64,000 nucleotides of DNA from Sulfobacillus sp. (GCA_027309085.1 DAIDDL010000007.1:41301-105300), one strand, 5' to 3'; numbered from the stretch's first letter, positions 25,612 to 34,331 are shown. The notes: generated from the sequence alone by a model not told the origin. Numbers and translations are program-made.

Positions 25612-26346
25612 TTACAGGCCCCCTTTGAGAAGAGTCTTGGAGATTGGCGGGCTGCCTTGAAAAAAAGATGATGAGGCAGTCTGCGCCTCAAGGACTGGCT
25701 GCAGCCACTGCCGCAGAATTTTCTGCTGCTCAGTAATGGACAGGGTGGCATCGAATAGCTGCAGGACGCCTTGGTCAGCCAAGGCTAAATAAGCCTGCCG
25801 CATCTTCTCCTGAAACCAGAGAAAACTGGCCCAGCGGTCATGCAGACCGCTGACATCCTGGCCGCTCTCATAATATTTGAGTTCCCTAGCAGCGTGTTGC
25901 AAGCGGGAAATTGCGATATCTGGGGGCGCAGAGAAATAAATGGCCAGATCGGGCTCCCGGACATCCTGATAGAGGGATTGAATCCACGACAGGTCCAGGC
26001 CCCGAACGCTGTCCCGGACCCATGCGGTATATACCCAGCGGTCCGCGAGAACAACGTAGCCGGCTTCCAGCCGTGGCAGGATCAGGCGGTGGTAGCGGTC
26101 ATAGAAATCGCTGGCGTGGAGCAGGCTAAATGCCGCAGGGCTCAGCCATTCTTTTTTCTTGACGTGGCGCATGATGGGCTTGATGAATGAAGAACTGTTC
26201 CAAGCTGTCCGGTAGACGGGCACGCCCTGCGCCGCCAGCCAGCTTTCCAAGAGGCTGATGGCTGTGCTTTTGCCGGAGCCGTCCGTCCCCTCGGCTACGA
26301 TAAGGCGACCCTGGTAAGAATTGTGGTCATGAACCGTCATTGTCAA
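25612..26346 (-). CDS. Thymidylate-kinase-like P-loop protein A
   Basis: 244 residues. Walker A reads AEGTDGSGKSTAI; the DR motif is VLADRWVYTAWVRD; a lid-like region rich in basic residues follows (SRLQHAARELKYYESGQDV). The first part also shows AWNSSSFIKPIMRHVKKKEW, unlike housekeeping Tmk. A TTG at 26346 sits 6 bp after GGGAGTGA; an ATG two codons later is the alternative. It starts 16 bp after the Ppx/GppA stop. The pair A and B look like an old tandem duplication that has diverged. The phosphoryl acceptor cannot be deduced. Confidence 0.8.
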   Translation of the reverse strand: MTMTVHDHNSYQGRLIVAEGTDGSGKSTAISLLESWLAAQGVPVYRTAWNSSSFIKPIMRHVKKKEWLSPAAFSLLHASDFYDRYHRLILPRLEAGYVVLADRWVYTAWVRDSVRGLDLSWIQSLYQDVREPDLAIYFSAPPDIAISRLQHAARELKYYESGQDVSGLHDRWASFLWFQEKMRQAYLALADQGVLQLFDATLSITEQQKILRQWLQPVLEAQTASSSFFQGSPPISKTLLKGGL

Positions 26347-26362
26347 TCGATGTCACTCCCTG

Positions 26363-27877
26363 TTATGAAATCAAACCCGGCACGACCAGCTTGAGCTGCC
26401 AGCTCTTTTTGATCTCCTTGGCGAGGTCCGCGAGATCTTTGGAGGGGCCAGAAATTCCTGTGCCGGACACTGTAATGGTGAGCTGCCCGCCCGCATGTTG
26501 GATGTTGAGTCTCTCGACGCCTGTCATCAGGGGAGGCGAGAAAAGCTCAGCCAGCCGGAGGAGCACACCCAACTGGCGCACAGCCGCCAAGTCCTGGCGG
26601 CTGACAATGCTGGAATAAGGGCTCCAGAATTTTTGCAACCTCTTTACCGAACGGTACGACGCTATCAGCGCGACCTGCACCCACTCTTGGTGGCTCAGGC
26701 CAGCCAAGGGAGCGGACAGTACATAGTAAAAAGTATGTTGGTCCCAGTGGTACATGTTGATGCTTCGACCCGTATAGCGCAATATGGCGGCCGTGCGGGC
26801 TAGTTCAAGAAATCGCGGGCTCCAACCCAAAAAAGTTTGCACGGCTCTTCCCAGTTCCGCCACTTGCTGCTGCAACTGCATGGCCAAATCGAGAGGCCAC
26901 TCGCTGCGGATGGCGACGGCCATAGCGCTGTTCAGGGCGATAGAGGAAAACTCGGGAGTTTGCTCCGGTCCCAGATAATCCAGAAGCAGGCCGTTGCGCA
27001 GGCCAAATCCGCTGACAATCAGCTGCTCTGTCTGGGTGACCTGCAGCAGGGCCAGGATAATGGCCACCCCTGGGACGATGATATCCATCCGGTCTTTGGG
27101 AATGTGGGCGATTTTTCTGCGCTGTTCGGGAGTCATAGGAGCGACATGTGCGAGCCAGGCATCGATGACAGATGTCGACACAGAAAAGTGATGAATCTGC
27201 TTCAGGGGGTAATCCAATTCTTCTTGCAGGGCTCTGGCCAGCACCCGCGCGCTGCCGCCGAGGGCGATGCCTTGGGAAGGAATGCGCGGCAGCCACTTGG
27301 CACCCGACAGCTGCTGGGCGACCCACTCCTGCATATCTTTGTACACGGGAAAGCGGGAAGACAAAGATACGGCTCCAAAGGGGAACGACTGCTGGTGAAC
27401 CAGTTCGCCGTTGGTGAATGTGACAATTTCCGTGCTGCCGCCGCCGACGTCCATGGTCCAGCCCTGCGTCAGACTGATGCTCGCCTGCACCGCCCGGAAG
27501 CCGATTTGGGCCTCTTCTTCGCCGGAGAGCACTGTGACACTGAGTCCTGTCTGCCGCAGTATTTCCTGCAGAACCTGCTGTTGGTTCGCGAGATTCCGCA
27601 AGGAGGCCGTAGCGCGCACGATCACCGGGTCGGCGTGGTAAGCCTGCGCGACATCCCGAAAGTACTGCAATGCCTGAACCAGGCGGGAAAATCCGTCAAG
27701 GGTGAGAAAGCCGTCCGCATCTTTGGCCAGCGCCAGACGCGGGGTGGCCTTTTGCTCGTCGATAATGGCGGCGAGATTTGGCCCTAGGCGGCGTACAACC
27801 ATGAGGCGAACCGAATTTGATCCAATGTCAATAATAGCCAGCAAGGACTCGTCGATCGGTGGTACCCCCTGTCTCAT
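26363..27877 (-). CDS. Ppx/GppA-family phosphatase with degenerate HD tail
   Basis: 504 residues. Exopolyphosphatase/pppGpp phosphatase family, acting on polyphosphate or guanosine pentaphosphate. The ASKHA core has IIDIGSNSVRLMVV, RATASLRNLANQQ, LSGEEEAQIGF, TMDVGGGSTEIV and ALGGSARVLARAL. The C-terminal domain keeps the family outline, but where intact relatives have an LLHDIGKSI-type sequence it reads AAILRYTGRSINMY, so the HD metal pair is gone. Start ATG 27877 has no strong ribosome-binding site. First gene of the operon with two Tmk-like kinases and an HD protein. Confidence 0.88.
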   Translation of the reverse strand: MRQGVPPIDESLLAIIDIGSNSVRLMVVRRLGPNLAAIIDEQKATPRLALAKDADGFLTLDGFSRLVQALQYFRDVAQAYHADPVIVRATASLRNLANQQQVLQEILRQTGLSVTVLSGEEEAQIGFRAVQASISLTQGWTMDVGGGSTEIVTFTNGELVHQQSFPFGAVSLSSRFPVYKDMQEWVAQQLSGAKWLPRIPSQGIALGGSARVLARALQEELDYPLKQIHHFSVSTSVIDAWLAHVAPMTPEQRRKIAHIPKDRMDIIVPGVAIILALLQVTQTEQLIVSGFGLRNGLLLDYLGPEQTPEFSSIALNSAMAVAIRSEWPLDLAMQLQQQVAELGRAVQTFLGWSPRFLELARTAAILRYTGRSINMYHWDQHTFYYVLSAPLAGLSHQEWVQVALIASYRSVKRLQKFWSPYSSIVSRQDLAAVRQLGVLLRLAELFSPPLMTGVERLNIQHAGGQLTITVSGTGISGPSKDLADLAKEIKKSWQLKLVVPGLIS

Positions 27878-28084
27878 AGCAATTGCTGAGCTATATTATA
27901 AGCGAAAGTGCGGCAGGACTTGCATAAAAAGGCAAGCGAGCCCCCCGGACACTCACGAAAAAACGTCTGCCGGCGCAAAAATGTGCACTTCGACGGTAAT
28001 TCCGGAGGATTTCAGAGGATAAGCTATAATAATCATCTGAGGGTTCGCAGCAAGCGCACCAGAACGGAAAGGCGGAGACATAGA

Positions 28085-28375
28085 GTGAACGACAAACGGC
28101 GCCTTTACATGGATATGCTCAAAGAGGCGGCTCCCTATTCGAAAAAAACCGTGTTGTGGTTTCGTGCGGCAGGGCTCATCACTCTGGTGGTGTTAGGCGC
28201 AGGGTACTGGGCACTGTTTATGGCTATTGGAGGGCACTTGCCTCTGTGGATGGTTATGCTGGCCGAGCTCGCCGGGCTGGTCCTCATGGTCGGTGCGCTG
28301 GCGGCTTCCTTGCGAAGCCGCCGCAAGGATATTGAGCGCCACCGTGCGTCACAGCCGGAATCGGGACCAGAATGA
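28085..28375 (+). CDS. Small two-helix membrane protein, unknown
   Basis: 96 residues with hydrophobic helices at about 22-45 (LWFRAAGLITLVVLGAGYW) and 52-75 (PLWMVMLAELAGLVLMVGAL), then a basic, charged tail (SLRSRRKDIERHR). GTG at 28085 is preceded by AAGGCGGAG at 8 bp. No family recognised. The 3' end overlaps the convergent membrane-protein gene by 27 bp. Confidence 0.65.
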   Translation: MNDKRRLYMDMLKEAAPYSKKTVLWFRAAGLITLVVLGAGYWALFMAIGGHLPLWMVMLAELAGLVLMVGALAASLRSRRKDIERHRASQPESGPE

Positions 28376-28993
28376 TGGTCCGAGGTGCGTTCCGCTGTGG
28401 ATGATGGCGAACCCCAGAGCCGCGATAACGCCCACCCATATGACCAGCCCGATGAATTCACGGGTCCATTTGGGAGAGGAAGAGGGAGCCGAGCGGCGGC
28501 TGGGTGAAGGAGTTCTTGGAGATCCAGATGCGTCGGCATAGCTTGGTGAGGGCTGACCGCCAGCCCTGTTGACGACAGACCGCCGCACTAGTCTGCGCAC
28601 GGCTGCGTAGCCGGCGAGGCTCGAGAGCATCCCGGCTAAGAACCAGACCCACATGGGAAGGAAGACGGCCCATACAGCAGGGTTGCTCCAGTGTCCGCTG
28701 CGCAAATTACTTAAGACCCCAAGCGCCTGGGCTTGTTTGTTGAGGCGGGCCTTTTGCTGGGCGACCAGCCCAAGTTGCTGGTGCAGGCTTGAGAGCAGCG
28801 TGTGGGCCTGTGATACAGTGGTCAGCATACCGGCAAAATAGGAGATGGCCATCAAGACCGTGACCGCAATCCCTAAAATCACCCACCAAGGCCAGTACCA
28901 CCGCGGAAGGGCTAGCCCAGCGCGTTTAGGCTGGGCCGGGGTCTCTTGGCCCGGTATCACTACGGCGCTTCTCTCTGGTCCACTATCAGACAT
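28349..28993 (-). CDS. Three-helix membrane protein, unknown
   Basis: 214 residues. Helices at about 35-57, 107-130 and 180-199. Between the first two is an extended amphipathic stretch (SQAHTLLSSLHQQLGLVAQQ) that could form a coiled coil; between the last two a Ser/Pro/Arg-rich linker. ATG at 28993 with GAGGAGG at 9 bp. Not recognised as any family. Faces the small membrane protein at 28085-28375, overlapping its 3' end. Confidence 0.65.
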   Translation of the reverse strand: MSDSGPERSAVVIPGQETPAQPKRAGLALPRWYWPWWVILGIAVTVLMAISYFAGMLTTVSQAHTLLSSLHQQLGLVAQQKARLNKQAQALGVLSNLRSGHWSNPAVWAVFLPMWVWFLAGMLSSLAGYAAVRRLVRRSVVNRAGGQPSPSYADASGSPRTPSPSRRSAPSSSPKWTREFIGLVIWVGVIAALGFAIIHSGTHLGPSFWSRFRL

Positions 28994-29340
28994 TTAGACG
29001 GCCTCCTCGTACTTGATGAATCGACTGTGAACATAATACACTCTGCGTCAACAGATTTCGCCGATATGCTTCTCTGTTAATTATACCCATCGGCCGCCAG
29101 GGAGATTGTAAAGGTGCTGTCGCCTCTTGCTGGCGGACTCTCAGGGGCAGCCCACTTACGCCAATATTTTGCCTTTGGGGCTAGGGACCTAGCATCTACC
29201 CCCGCCCGTTTGGAAATATGGTTAAATATAAGAGCAGGGGCTGGGTTACAAAGGGACCGAGAGGGGACCCATCCACCTAATTGGAATTTTTTCAAAAAAC
29301 CACAGAGATAATAGGAGATAGGCGAAAGGACTGAATCGTC
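28994..29340. other. Intergenic region, 347 bp
   Basis: Divergent spacer between the three-helix protein and the wHTH gene. An AT-rich patch near 29209-29232 may hold promoter elements, but spacing is not convincing. No conserved RNA motif recognised. Confidence 0.4.
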
Positions 29341-29607
29341 GTGGGTCTTGTAGACAACCCAAACACGGTGGCATCCCGTTACCGCGATGCCATCATCACT
29401 AAGAGGCTGCCGGCTGGCATGGTGATTGACTTGAATCGTGAGGCCGCGGATTTGGGCATCCCTATCAAACTGCTGAAACAGGCCATGCGGATTTTGACGA
29501 CCATGGGGCTCGTGTCGTGGCCGGGTGAAGACTCTGTACAGGTGCGGCAGCTGACTACCCAGACGTTGCAGGATTTGGAATACGGTCTAACTAGACGGCG
29601 CTTGTAA
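29341..29607 (+). CDS. Small GntR-like winged-helix protein
   Basis: 88 residues matching the DNA-binding half of GntR-family regulators: YRDAIITKRLPAGMVIDLNR, then AADLGIPIKLLKQAMRILTTMGLV and a short wing (PGEDSVQVRQL). There is no effector domain, so it is either a minimal DNA-binding protein or a shortened GntR gene. GTG at 29341 follows AAAGGA by 10 bp. Ends before a bidirectional terminator. Confidence 0.7.
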   Translation: MGLVDNPNTVASRYRDAIITKRLPAGMVIDLNREAADLGIPIKLLKQAMRILTTMGLVSWPGEDSVQVRQLTTQTLQDLEYGLTRRRL

Positions 29608-29631
29608 CCCCTGCTTGGGAGTGTAGAACCG

Positions 29632-29679
29632 GCTAAAAGGGGAGAAGGCCAGGCTCGCTGGCTTCAACCCCCTTTTAGC
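29632..29679. terminator. Bidirectional terminator hairpin
   Basis: GCTAAAAGGGG (29632-29642) pairs with CCCCTTTTAGC (29669-29679); inside, GAAGGCCAG pairs with CTGGCTTC with one bulge. The A tract and T tract flank the GC stem, so it can end transcription from both convergent genes. Confidence 0.8.
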
Positions 29680-29695
29680 TGGTGATGGGGAAGCG

Positions 29696-30301
29696 TTACT
29701 GCAACGCTCCGCGAGCCGTCAAGTGGATTAGGCCAATCGCCTCCCGTCCCGGAATTGCGTGGTCTTGGCCGGCAATCCGTTTAAAAGCGGCCCGGGCGCG
29801 GCGAAGCCGGGATTTTAAGGCGGTAAGGGGGAGTCCCAGCCGGGCTGCCATCTCCTGCAAAGGGACGTTATCTATGTCGCGCATGACAATTATTGTGCGC
29901 TGCATCGGGGACAACTGCTCAAGTGTGTGCTGAATCAATTCTGCCGTGAATGCTTTTTCGCACTGACTATCCGGGTCCTCATTCGCGTAAGCCGGCGGGT
30001 CAGGCAGCAGCATGGGAGTTGCCTGACGGCCGACGCTCTTACGGGTCCAGTCAATGAGCCAATTCATTGCGATTCGGTACAGCCACGTGCTAAATTTCGC
30101 CTCATGCCGATACTGGCCGATGCGGCTCATCACCCGCATCCATATTTCTGACACGGCATCCTCGGCGGCGGAGGTGTCGCCCACTATTCGCAGTGCCAAA
30201 CGATATAACTGCGGGCGGTGGCGGAGAAATAATTGGCCCATGGCATCCGCGCCGCCGTGACCGCCTTGGCGGTACACTTGTACAAGTTCCCAGTCCGACA
30301 T
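29696..30301 (-). CDS. ECF-type RNA polymerase sigma factor
   Basis: 201 residues. Region 2 contains LFLRHRPQLYRLALRIVGD, AAEDAVSEIWMRVM and KFSTWLYRIAMNWLIDWTR. Region 4 contains LSPMQRTIIVMRDIDNVPLQEM and LGLPLTALKSRLRRARAAF. The ATG at 30301 (SDWELVQVY) has GGAGGCGC at 8 bp; the frame continues to 30340. No anti-sigma gene is adjacent, so its control is not evident. The stop faces the bidirectional terminator. Confidence 0.9.
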   Translation of the reverse strand: MSDWELVQVYRQGGHGGADAMGQLFLRHRPQLYRLALRIVGDTSAAEDAVSEIWMRVMSRIGQYRHEAKFSTWLYRIAMNWLIDWTRKSVGRQATPMLLPDPPAYANEDPDSQCEKAFTAELIQHTLEQLSPMQRTIIVMRDIDNVPLQEMAARLGLPLTALKSRLRRARAAFKRIAGQDHAIPGREAIGLIHLTARGALQ

Positions 30302-30800
30302 TAGTGCGCCTCCGGCTTGGTGCCCCCATAGGGCATGCACCTGGTGTGGTGGAAAAACTTTTTAACCGCATTTTCTTCAATAATACACGACATCGAACCA
30401 ATTACGCCAATTCCCTAGACAGTGGGGTGTCGTCTGTGCTTTTATGCGCAGTGGTGTAACGGCTGTGCCGCTAAACAAAAAGAAGCCACAGACAAAGATC
30501 GGTTGCGTGGCTGTCAGTCTCGCGTCTTTTGTCCCGTATCTTCGTGGCTTGGTCCGGTTTTGCGTGCCACCCTCTCTTTTACGCAATGTCTCTCGAGAGG
30601 GGTGGTCCACTGGACGTTGTGCGCACGAAAAATATGGCTGGGACCCTGGGATAAGGAAATTATTTTGGTGCAAGATGGATTGGGGGGTATCTTCCGACGG
30701 GTGGGGACCGTCAAATGTTATGTAGACGTCAATCAAGCGTCTAGAAGACCACAAAATCCGAAGGTTTTCTGCCCTTCAGATGGGAAAGGATGTTTGCAAC
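30302..30800. other. Intergenic region, about 500 bp, no supported gene
   Basis: Divergent spacer between the ECF sigma gene and wrbA. Open frames here lack ribosome-binding sites and family features. A T-rich patch precedes the sigma gene on its own strand. Room for an unrecognised RNA or small ORF exists, but nothing can be defended. Confidence 0.4.
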
Positions 30801-31397
30801 GTGAAAATCAGCGTAATCTATTACTCCATGACGGGATCCGTCTACCATTTGGCGCAGGTCATCGCCGAAGGCGCCGAACAGGCAGGAGCTGAAGTCCGGC
30901 TGCGCAGAGTGCCGGACTTGCTCCCGCTTGAAGTCATCAGAGCCAACGATGCCATCAAGCAGGCCGTTGAGGCCCAAAAGAATGTTCCGGTGGCAACACT
31001 CGACGACTTGACATGGGCCGACGGCATTGCTTTTGGCTCACCAACCCGTTATGGCAATATGACGGCTCAGCTTAAGAACTTTCTCGATCAGACTGGGCCC
31101 TTGTGGGCGCAAGGGCAACTGGCAGGAAAGGCCGCAGGCTTTTTTACCGGGGCTGCGACCATGCACGGAGGCCATGAGAGCACCATCCTTACCATGTCAA
31201 CGTTTGCTTTTCACCATGGAATGGTGATTGTCCCCACGGGATACCTGAGCCCGTCGGTCCATGGAACTCAAACAGGTGGCGGTCCGTACGGTCCCACAGA
31301 GCTTGGCAGCAAGCCGGAGTTGTCCGATGACGAACGCGCTGTAGGCATCCTCTTGGGACAGAGACTCGCTTTGATTGCGGGCAAGCTTCAATCGTAA
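30801..31397 (+). CDS. wrbA: NAD(P)H:quinone oxidoreductase, WrbA type
   Basis: FMN-dependent flavodoxin-fold quinone reductase that performs two-electron reduction of quinones. 198 residues. The FMN phosphate loop is YYSMTGSVYHLA; further hallmarks are DGIAFGSPTRYGNMTAQLKNF, GKAAGFFTGAATMHGGHE and GPYGPTELG. GTG at 30801 follows AAGGA at 11 bp; an in-frame ATG at 30780 would overlap that site. A hairpin that could end this message, or control the next gene, follows. Confidence 0.93.
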   Translation: MKISVIYYSMTGSVYHLAQVIAEGAEQAGAEVRLRRVPDLLPLEVIRANDAIKQAVEAQKNVPVATLDDLTWADGIAFGSPTRYGNMTAQLKNFLDQTGPLWAQGQLAGKAAGFFTGAATMHGGHESTILTMSTFAFHHGMVIVPTGYLSPSVHGTQTGGGPYGPTELGSKPELSDDERAVGILLGQRLALIAGKLQS

Positions 31398-31438
31398 AAG
31401 GGCTAGGAAATGCTTTAGTAACAAATGTGTGGCATACT

Positions 31439-31466
31439 CCTCCAGACGCGCAAGACGTTCTGGAGG
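31439..31466 (+). promoter_or_regulatory. Hairpin sequestering the htrA-like ribosome-binding site
   Basis: CCTCCAGA (31439-31446) is the exact complement of TCTGGAGG (31459-31466), with further pairing inside the loop. The 3' arm contains the GGAGG ribosome-binding site of the protease gene starting at 31474. Confidence 0.6.
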
Positions 31467-31473
31467 TGTTTTT

Positions 31474-32232
31474 ATGGGGGGATTTCTGAAGACGTTGGGA
31501 ATCGCTGCCGCAGGATTTGTTTTTGGGGCGGGAGCTGCTGGGGGAGGGGCGGCCGTTCTCGCCCGCCCAGGACAGGGGCCAGTGAGCACGTCATCGGCCG
31601 CTCCCTCGGCGCCCCCCACGCTGCCCATTGCTCCGAACACTATTTCCAATGTTGTGCAGCGGGTGAGTCCCGCGGTGGTGAAGATTATTGCGTCCCGGGA
31701 CGGGGTGGGAAGCCAGGTTGGTACGGGATTTTTCTTCCGGTCCAGCGGCGAGCTTCTCACGAATGACCATGTCATCAGCAATGCCACCGGGATCGCCGTC
31801 TACGTCACCGGTTATGCCAAACCGTTCCGGGGCCGTGTGCTTGGGACCAATGCCCGTTCTGACCTCGCCGTCTTACAGGTTTCTGTCCCCCGCCCAGTGG
31901 CCACCATCACGATGGGGAGCTCCGCTGACACGCCGGTGGGGGCATGGGCCATAGCGATTGGCAACCCCTACGACCTGTCCCACACCGTCACTGTCGGGGT
32001 GGTCAGTGCCAAAGGAAGGCCGCTCACTATTGGGTCCCGGACCTATTCCAATCTGCTGCAAACCTCGGCGGCAATCAACCCCGGGAATAGCGGCGGCCCT
32101 TTGCTTAACCTCGCCGGCCAGGTTATTGGCATTAATACGGCAGTTTCCACCCAAGGACAGGGAATAGGATTCGCAATCCCTGTCTCGGCAGTCAAAAGTG
32201 CGCTGCCACAGATGTTGAAGAACGGGGCCTGA
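31474..32232 (+). CDS. HtrA/DegP-like serine protease lacking PDZ domain
   Basis: 252 residues. An N-terminal glycine/alanine-rich hydrophobic segment (about 5-28) looks like a signal anchor, then a Pro/Ser/Ala linker, then an S1C trypsin-like domain with the triad in TNDHVI (His), RSDLAVL (Asp) and GNSGGPL (Ser). The usual C-terminal PDZ domain is missing; the stop follows VSAVKSALPQML. Likely degrades misfolded proteins outside the membrane. ATG at 31474 with GGAGGTG at 8 bp; that site is paired in a hairpin, which could act as a temperature or stress switch (inference). Confidence 0.88.
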   Translation: MGGFLKTLGIAAAGFVFGAGAAGGGAAVLARPGQGPVSTSSAAPSAPPTLPIAPNTISNVVQRVSPAVVKIIASRDGVGSQVGTGFFFRSSGELLTNDHVISNATGIAVYVTGYAKPFRGRVLGTNARSDLAVLQVSVPRPVATITMGSSADTPVGAWAIAIGNPYDLSHTVTVGVVSAKGRPLTIGSRTYSNLLQTSAAINPGNSGGPLLNLAGQVIGINTAVSTQGQGIGFAIPVSAVKSALPQMLKNGA

Positions 32233-32247
32233 TCCCACTGCTGCGGG

Positions 32248-33438
32248 TCACCGATTGCGAATCGTTCCCGCGAGAGCTGAAGGGTCGCCATAGATTTTTT
32301 GTGCGACAATGATTTCGCGGGCTTTAGGGATTTGGTCCCAGACGTTCCAGTTCAATACTCCGACAACCCTCCGGTCTTTAAGATAGTACAGAACGCCTTC
32401 CTCACCGAATGTTACCCAGTCGGAGAAAATCTCTAGATTCGCATCAAGAAGGCCAACGGCTTCATATCCCATTGAGAACATATCAGAATAAAAGAACGGC
32501 AAATGAGAGTAGGCCCGGTGGGCACCAGCCATATTGGCGCCTGCGGCCTTGCCTTGCGACAAAGCATTGTCCTCATGCTCCACACGGGATTTCTGTCCGG
32601 GATACGGATAGGGGAACGACGCCACATCGCCTGCCGCATAAATGTTGGGGTCAGATGTCTGGAGATACTCGTTGACGGCAATGCCGTCACGGACAGAGAG
32701 ATGCGCCGCTTCAGCCAGATCGGTATTCGGCCGGAGTCCAATGCCAGCAACGACGGCATCTACGTGCGTGCTCCGCCCATTCCCGTCCCTGACCAGAATC
32801 CCTTGTGCATCCTGTTCGAGTTGCGCAAGGGCACTGCTATTCCACAAGTCGACGCCTTTATCGCGGTAGAATTGGTCGATATGTTGTTTGAGATCGGTCG
32901 GAAATAGGCGGTCTACGAGATGGGCTTCCGGATAAATCACCGTCACGGACTTGCCCTGCAAATTTAAGGCTGCCGCGATTTCGGTGCCGATAAAGCCGCC
33001 GCCAATGACCAGAAAGCGGTCACGGGTCTGCGCCAGTTGGTAGAGATGAAAATAGTCTTCCAGCGTGCGGAAGTAAATGATGGGAATATCGGGGAACGGA
33101 AGGGTCTTGGGGGAGCCGCCGGTGGCTAAAAGCAGTTTTCCGAAATGGTACAGGTTTCCATATTGGTCGGAAACAGTGTGATTCCCAGCATCCACGGAGT
33201 TGATGGTGGTCGTGAGATGTTCATCCGCATGAAGCGTGAGCACATCCGGTTTCATCCAGAGACCTTCTACGCGGTCGTCCGTCCAAAGCTTCTTAGACAG
33301 AGGTGGGCGGCTGTACATCGGGTACCGTTCTGAAGAAAATATTCCGATTGTGCCGGACTTGTCATGCCGCCGTATTCCTGCCGTGGCTGCAGAAGCTGTC
33401 ATGCCGCCGCCGACAACAATGTAGTCATAATGTGTCAT
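32248..33438 (-). CDS. FAD-dependent pyridine nucleotide-disulfide oxidoreductase (ferredoxin reductase-like)
   Basis: 396 residues. FAD fold YIVVGGGMTASAA at the start, NAD fold FLVIGGGFIGTEIAAAL in the middle, and IYAAGDVASFPYPYPG for the flavin; ends with an AIF/BenA-type reductase C-terminal domain (VLYYLKDRRVVGVLNWNVW). No redox-active CxxC is present, so it belongs with ferredoxin/rubredoxin reductases rather than thioredoxin or dihydrolipoyl reductases. ATG at 33438 preferred over the longer frame to 33471. Electron partner unknown. Convergent with the HtrA-like gene. Confidence 0.87.
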   Translation of the reverse strand: MTHYDYIVVGGGMTASAATAGIRRHDKSGTIGIFSSERYPMYSRPPLSKKLWTDDRVEGLWMKPDVLTLHADEHLTTTINSVDAGNHTVSDQYGNLYHFGKLLLATGGSPKTLPFPDIPIIYFRTLEDYFHLYQLAQTRDRFLVIGGGFIGTEIAAALNLQGKSVTVIYPEAHLVDRLFPTDLKQHIDQFYRDKGVDLWNSSALAQLEQDAQGILVRDGNGRSTHVDAVVAGIGLRPNTDLAEAAHLSVRDGIAVNEYLQTSDPNIYAAGDVASFPYPYPGQKSRVEHEDNALSQGKAAGANMAGAHRAYSHLPFFYSDMFSMGYEAVGLLDANLEIFSDWVTFGEEGVLYYLKDRRVVGVLNWNVWDQIPKAREIIVAQKIYGDPSALAGTIRNR

Positions 33439-33605
33439 AGTGTCCCGCCCTTTCCTAACACGGTCTGGCATATTGCCAAACTCTCACCTGCTGCCATATC
33501 TCCTTCTAAATTGTGTCCCCATCCCTGACAATTTACAACGTAACCTGAAGGAGTTACAGGATCCATCCCTTTCAAAGAGTATAGATCGTTGGGAGAACCT
33601 TACCG

Positions 33606-33611
33606 TATAAT
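33606..33611 (+). promoter_or_regulatory. -10 element upstream of sigH
   Basis: TATAAT, perfect consensus, 29 bp before the sigH start. No convincing -35 at 16-18 bp. Confidence 0.4.
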
Positions 33612-33639
33612 GAGAAAGATAAAAAGGAGGTATGGCTGG

Positions 33640-34266
33640 ATGGCGGTCCCGTCAATAAGTCGTGAAGTTACCGACGATACGTTGCTGGCCTTGGAGCGGG
33701 AAGGTGATTCCTATGCGTTGGACCAACTGATAATGCGGTACCAGTCTCTGGTTACCGCTAAAGCGCGCACATATTTTGTCGTCGGTCTTGAACATGAGGA
33801 CCTTCAGCAGGAAGGGCTTTTAGGGTTATTTTACGCAATTCGACATTTTCGCTCAGAACAGGGAGTGCCCTTTCAGGCATTTGCCGATCTCTGCGTCAGC
33901 CGCCGGATTGTGAGTGCTGTCATCCGGGCTACCCGAAAGAAACAACAGCCATTGAATACCGCCTTTTCTCTTTACCAGTCGGGGTCGGACGAGCAGGATA
34001 ACCAACCCTTTATTGGACGGTTGGTGGACCACGGCGCTGTCAATCCAGAAAGCTGGGTGATGGAGCAGGAATCGACTGAAAAGTGGACCGCGCTGCTGAA
34101 TCGCCGTCTTACGGCATTGGAACGCGAGGTTCTTGGCCGCTATCTGTCCGGATTCACGTATCAGCAAATTGCCGTTCAGTTGGGACGCAGCCCGAAATCC
34201 ATTGACAATGCTCTGCAGCGGGTTCGCGCCAAGGCCAGCACGGCGCTTGAATTGCGGATCCCGTGA
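33640..34266 (+). CDS. sigH: RNA polymerase sigma-H (Spo0H)
   Basis: Sigma factor for the transition state and start of sporulation; in Bacillus it drives spo0A. 208 residues. Matches SigH throughout: ALDQLIMRYQSLVTAKARTYF, EDLQQEGLLGLFYAIRHF, FAELC-like FADLCVSRRIVSAVIRATR, LTALEREVLGRYLSGFTYQQI and SPKSIDNALQRVRAK. ATG at 33640 lies 9 bp after AAGGAGG; the frame runs back to 33589. A diverged paralogue lies at 22143-22793. The usual genome neighbours of sigH (rlmB, rpmG, secE) are absent here. Confidence 0.9.
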   Translation: MAVPSISREVTDDTLLALEREGDSYALDQLIMRYQSLVTAKARTYFVVGLEHEDLQQEGLLGLFYAIRHFRSEQGVPFQAFADLCVSRRIVSAVIRATRKKQQPLNTAFSLYQSGSDEQDNQPFIGRLVDHGAVNPESWVMEQESTEKWTALLNRRLTALEREVLGRYLSGFTYQQIAVQLGRSPKSIDNALQRVRAKASTALELRIP

Positions 34267-34331
34267 TGGCATATGGCAGCGGCGCGCGGCTCATACGGAA
34301 GAGAAAAAAGGACTAAAGGGGTCTGTGCGAA

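Noticed and set aside
26837..27787. Long plus-strand open frame (316 codons) opposite Ppx/GppA
   Set aside because: It is antisense to a gene with full Ppx/GppA motifs; its product has no recognisable domain. GC-rich third positions explain it.
30422..30892. Plus-strand frame before wrbA, cysteine-rich start
   Set aside because: No ribosome-binding site, no family, and it runs into wrbA in another frame.
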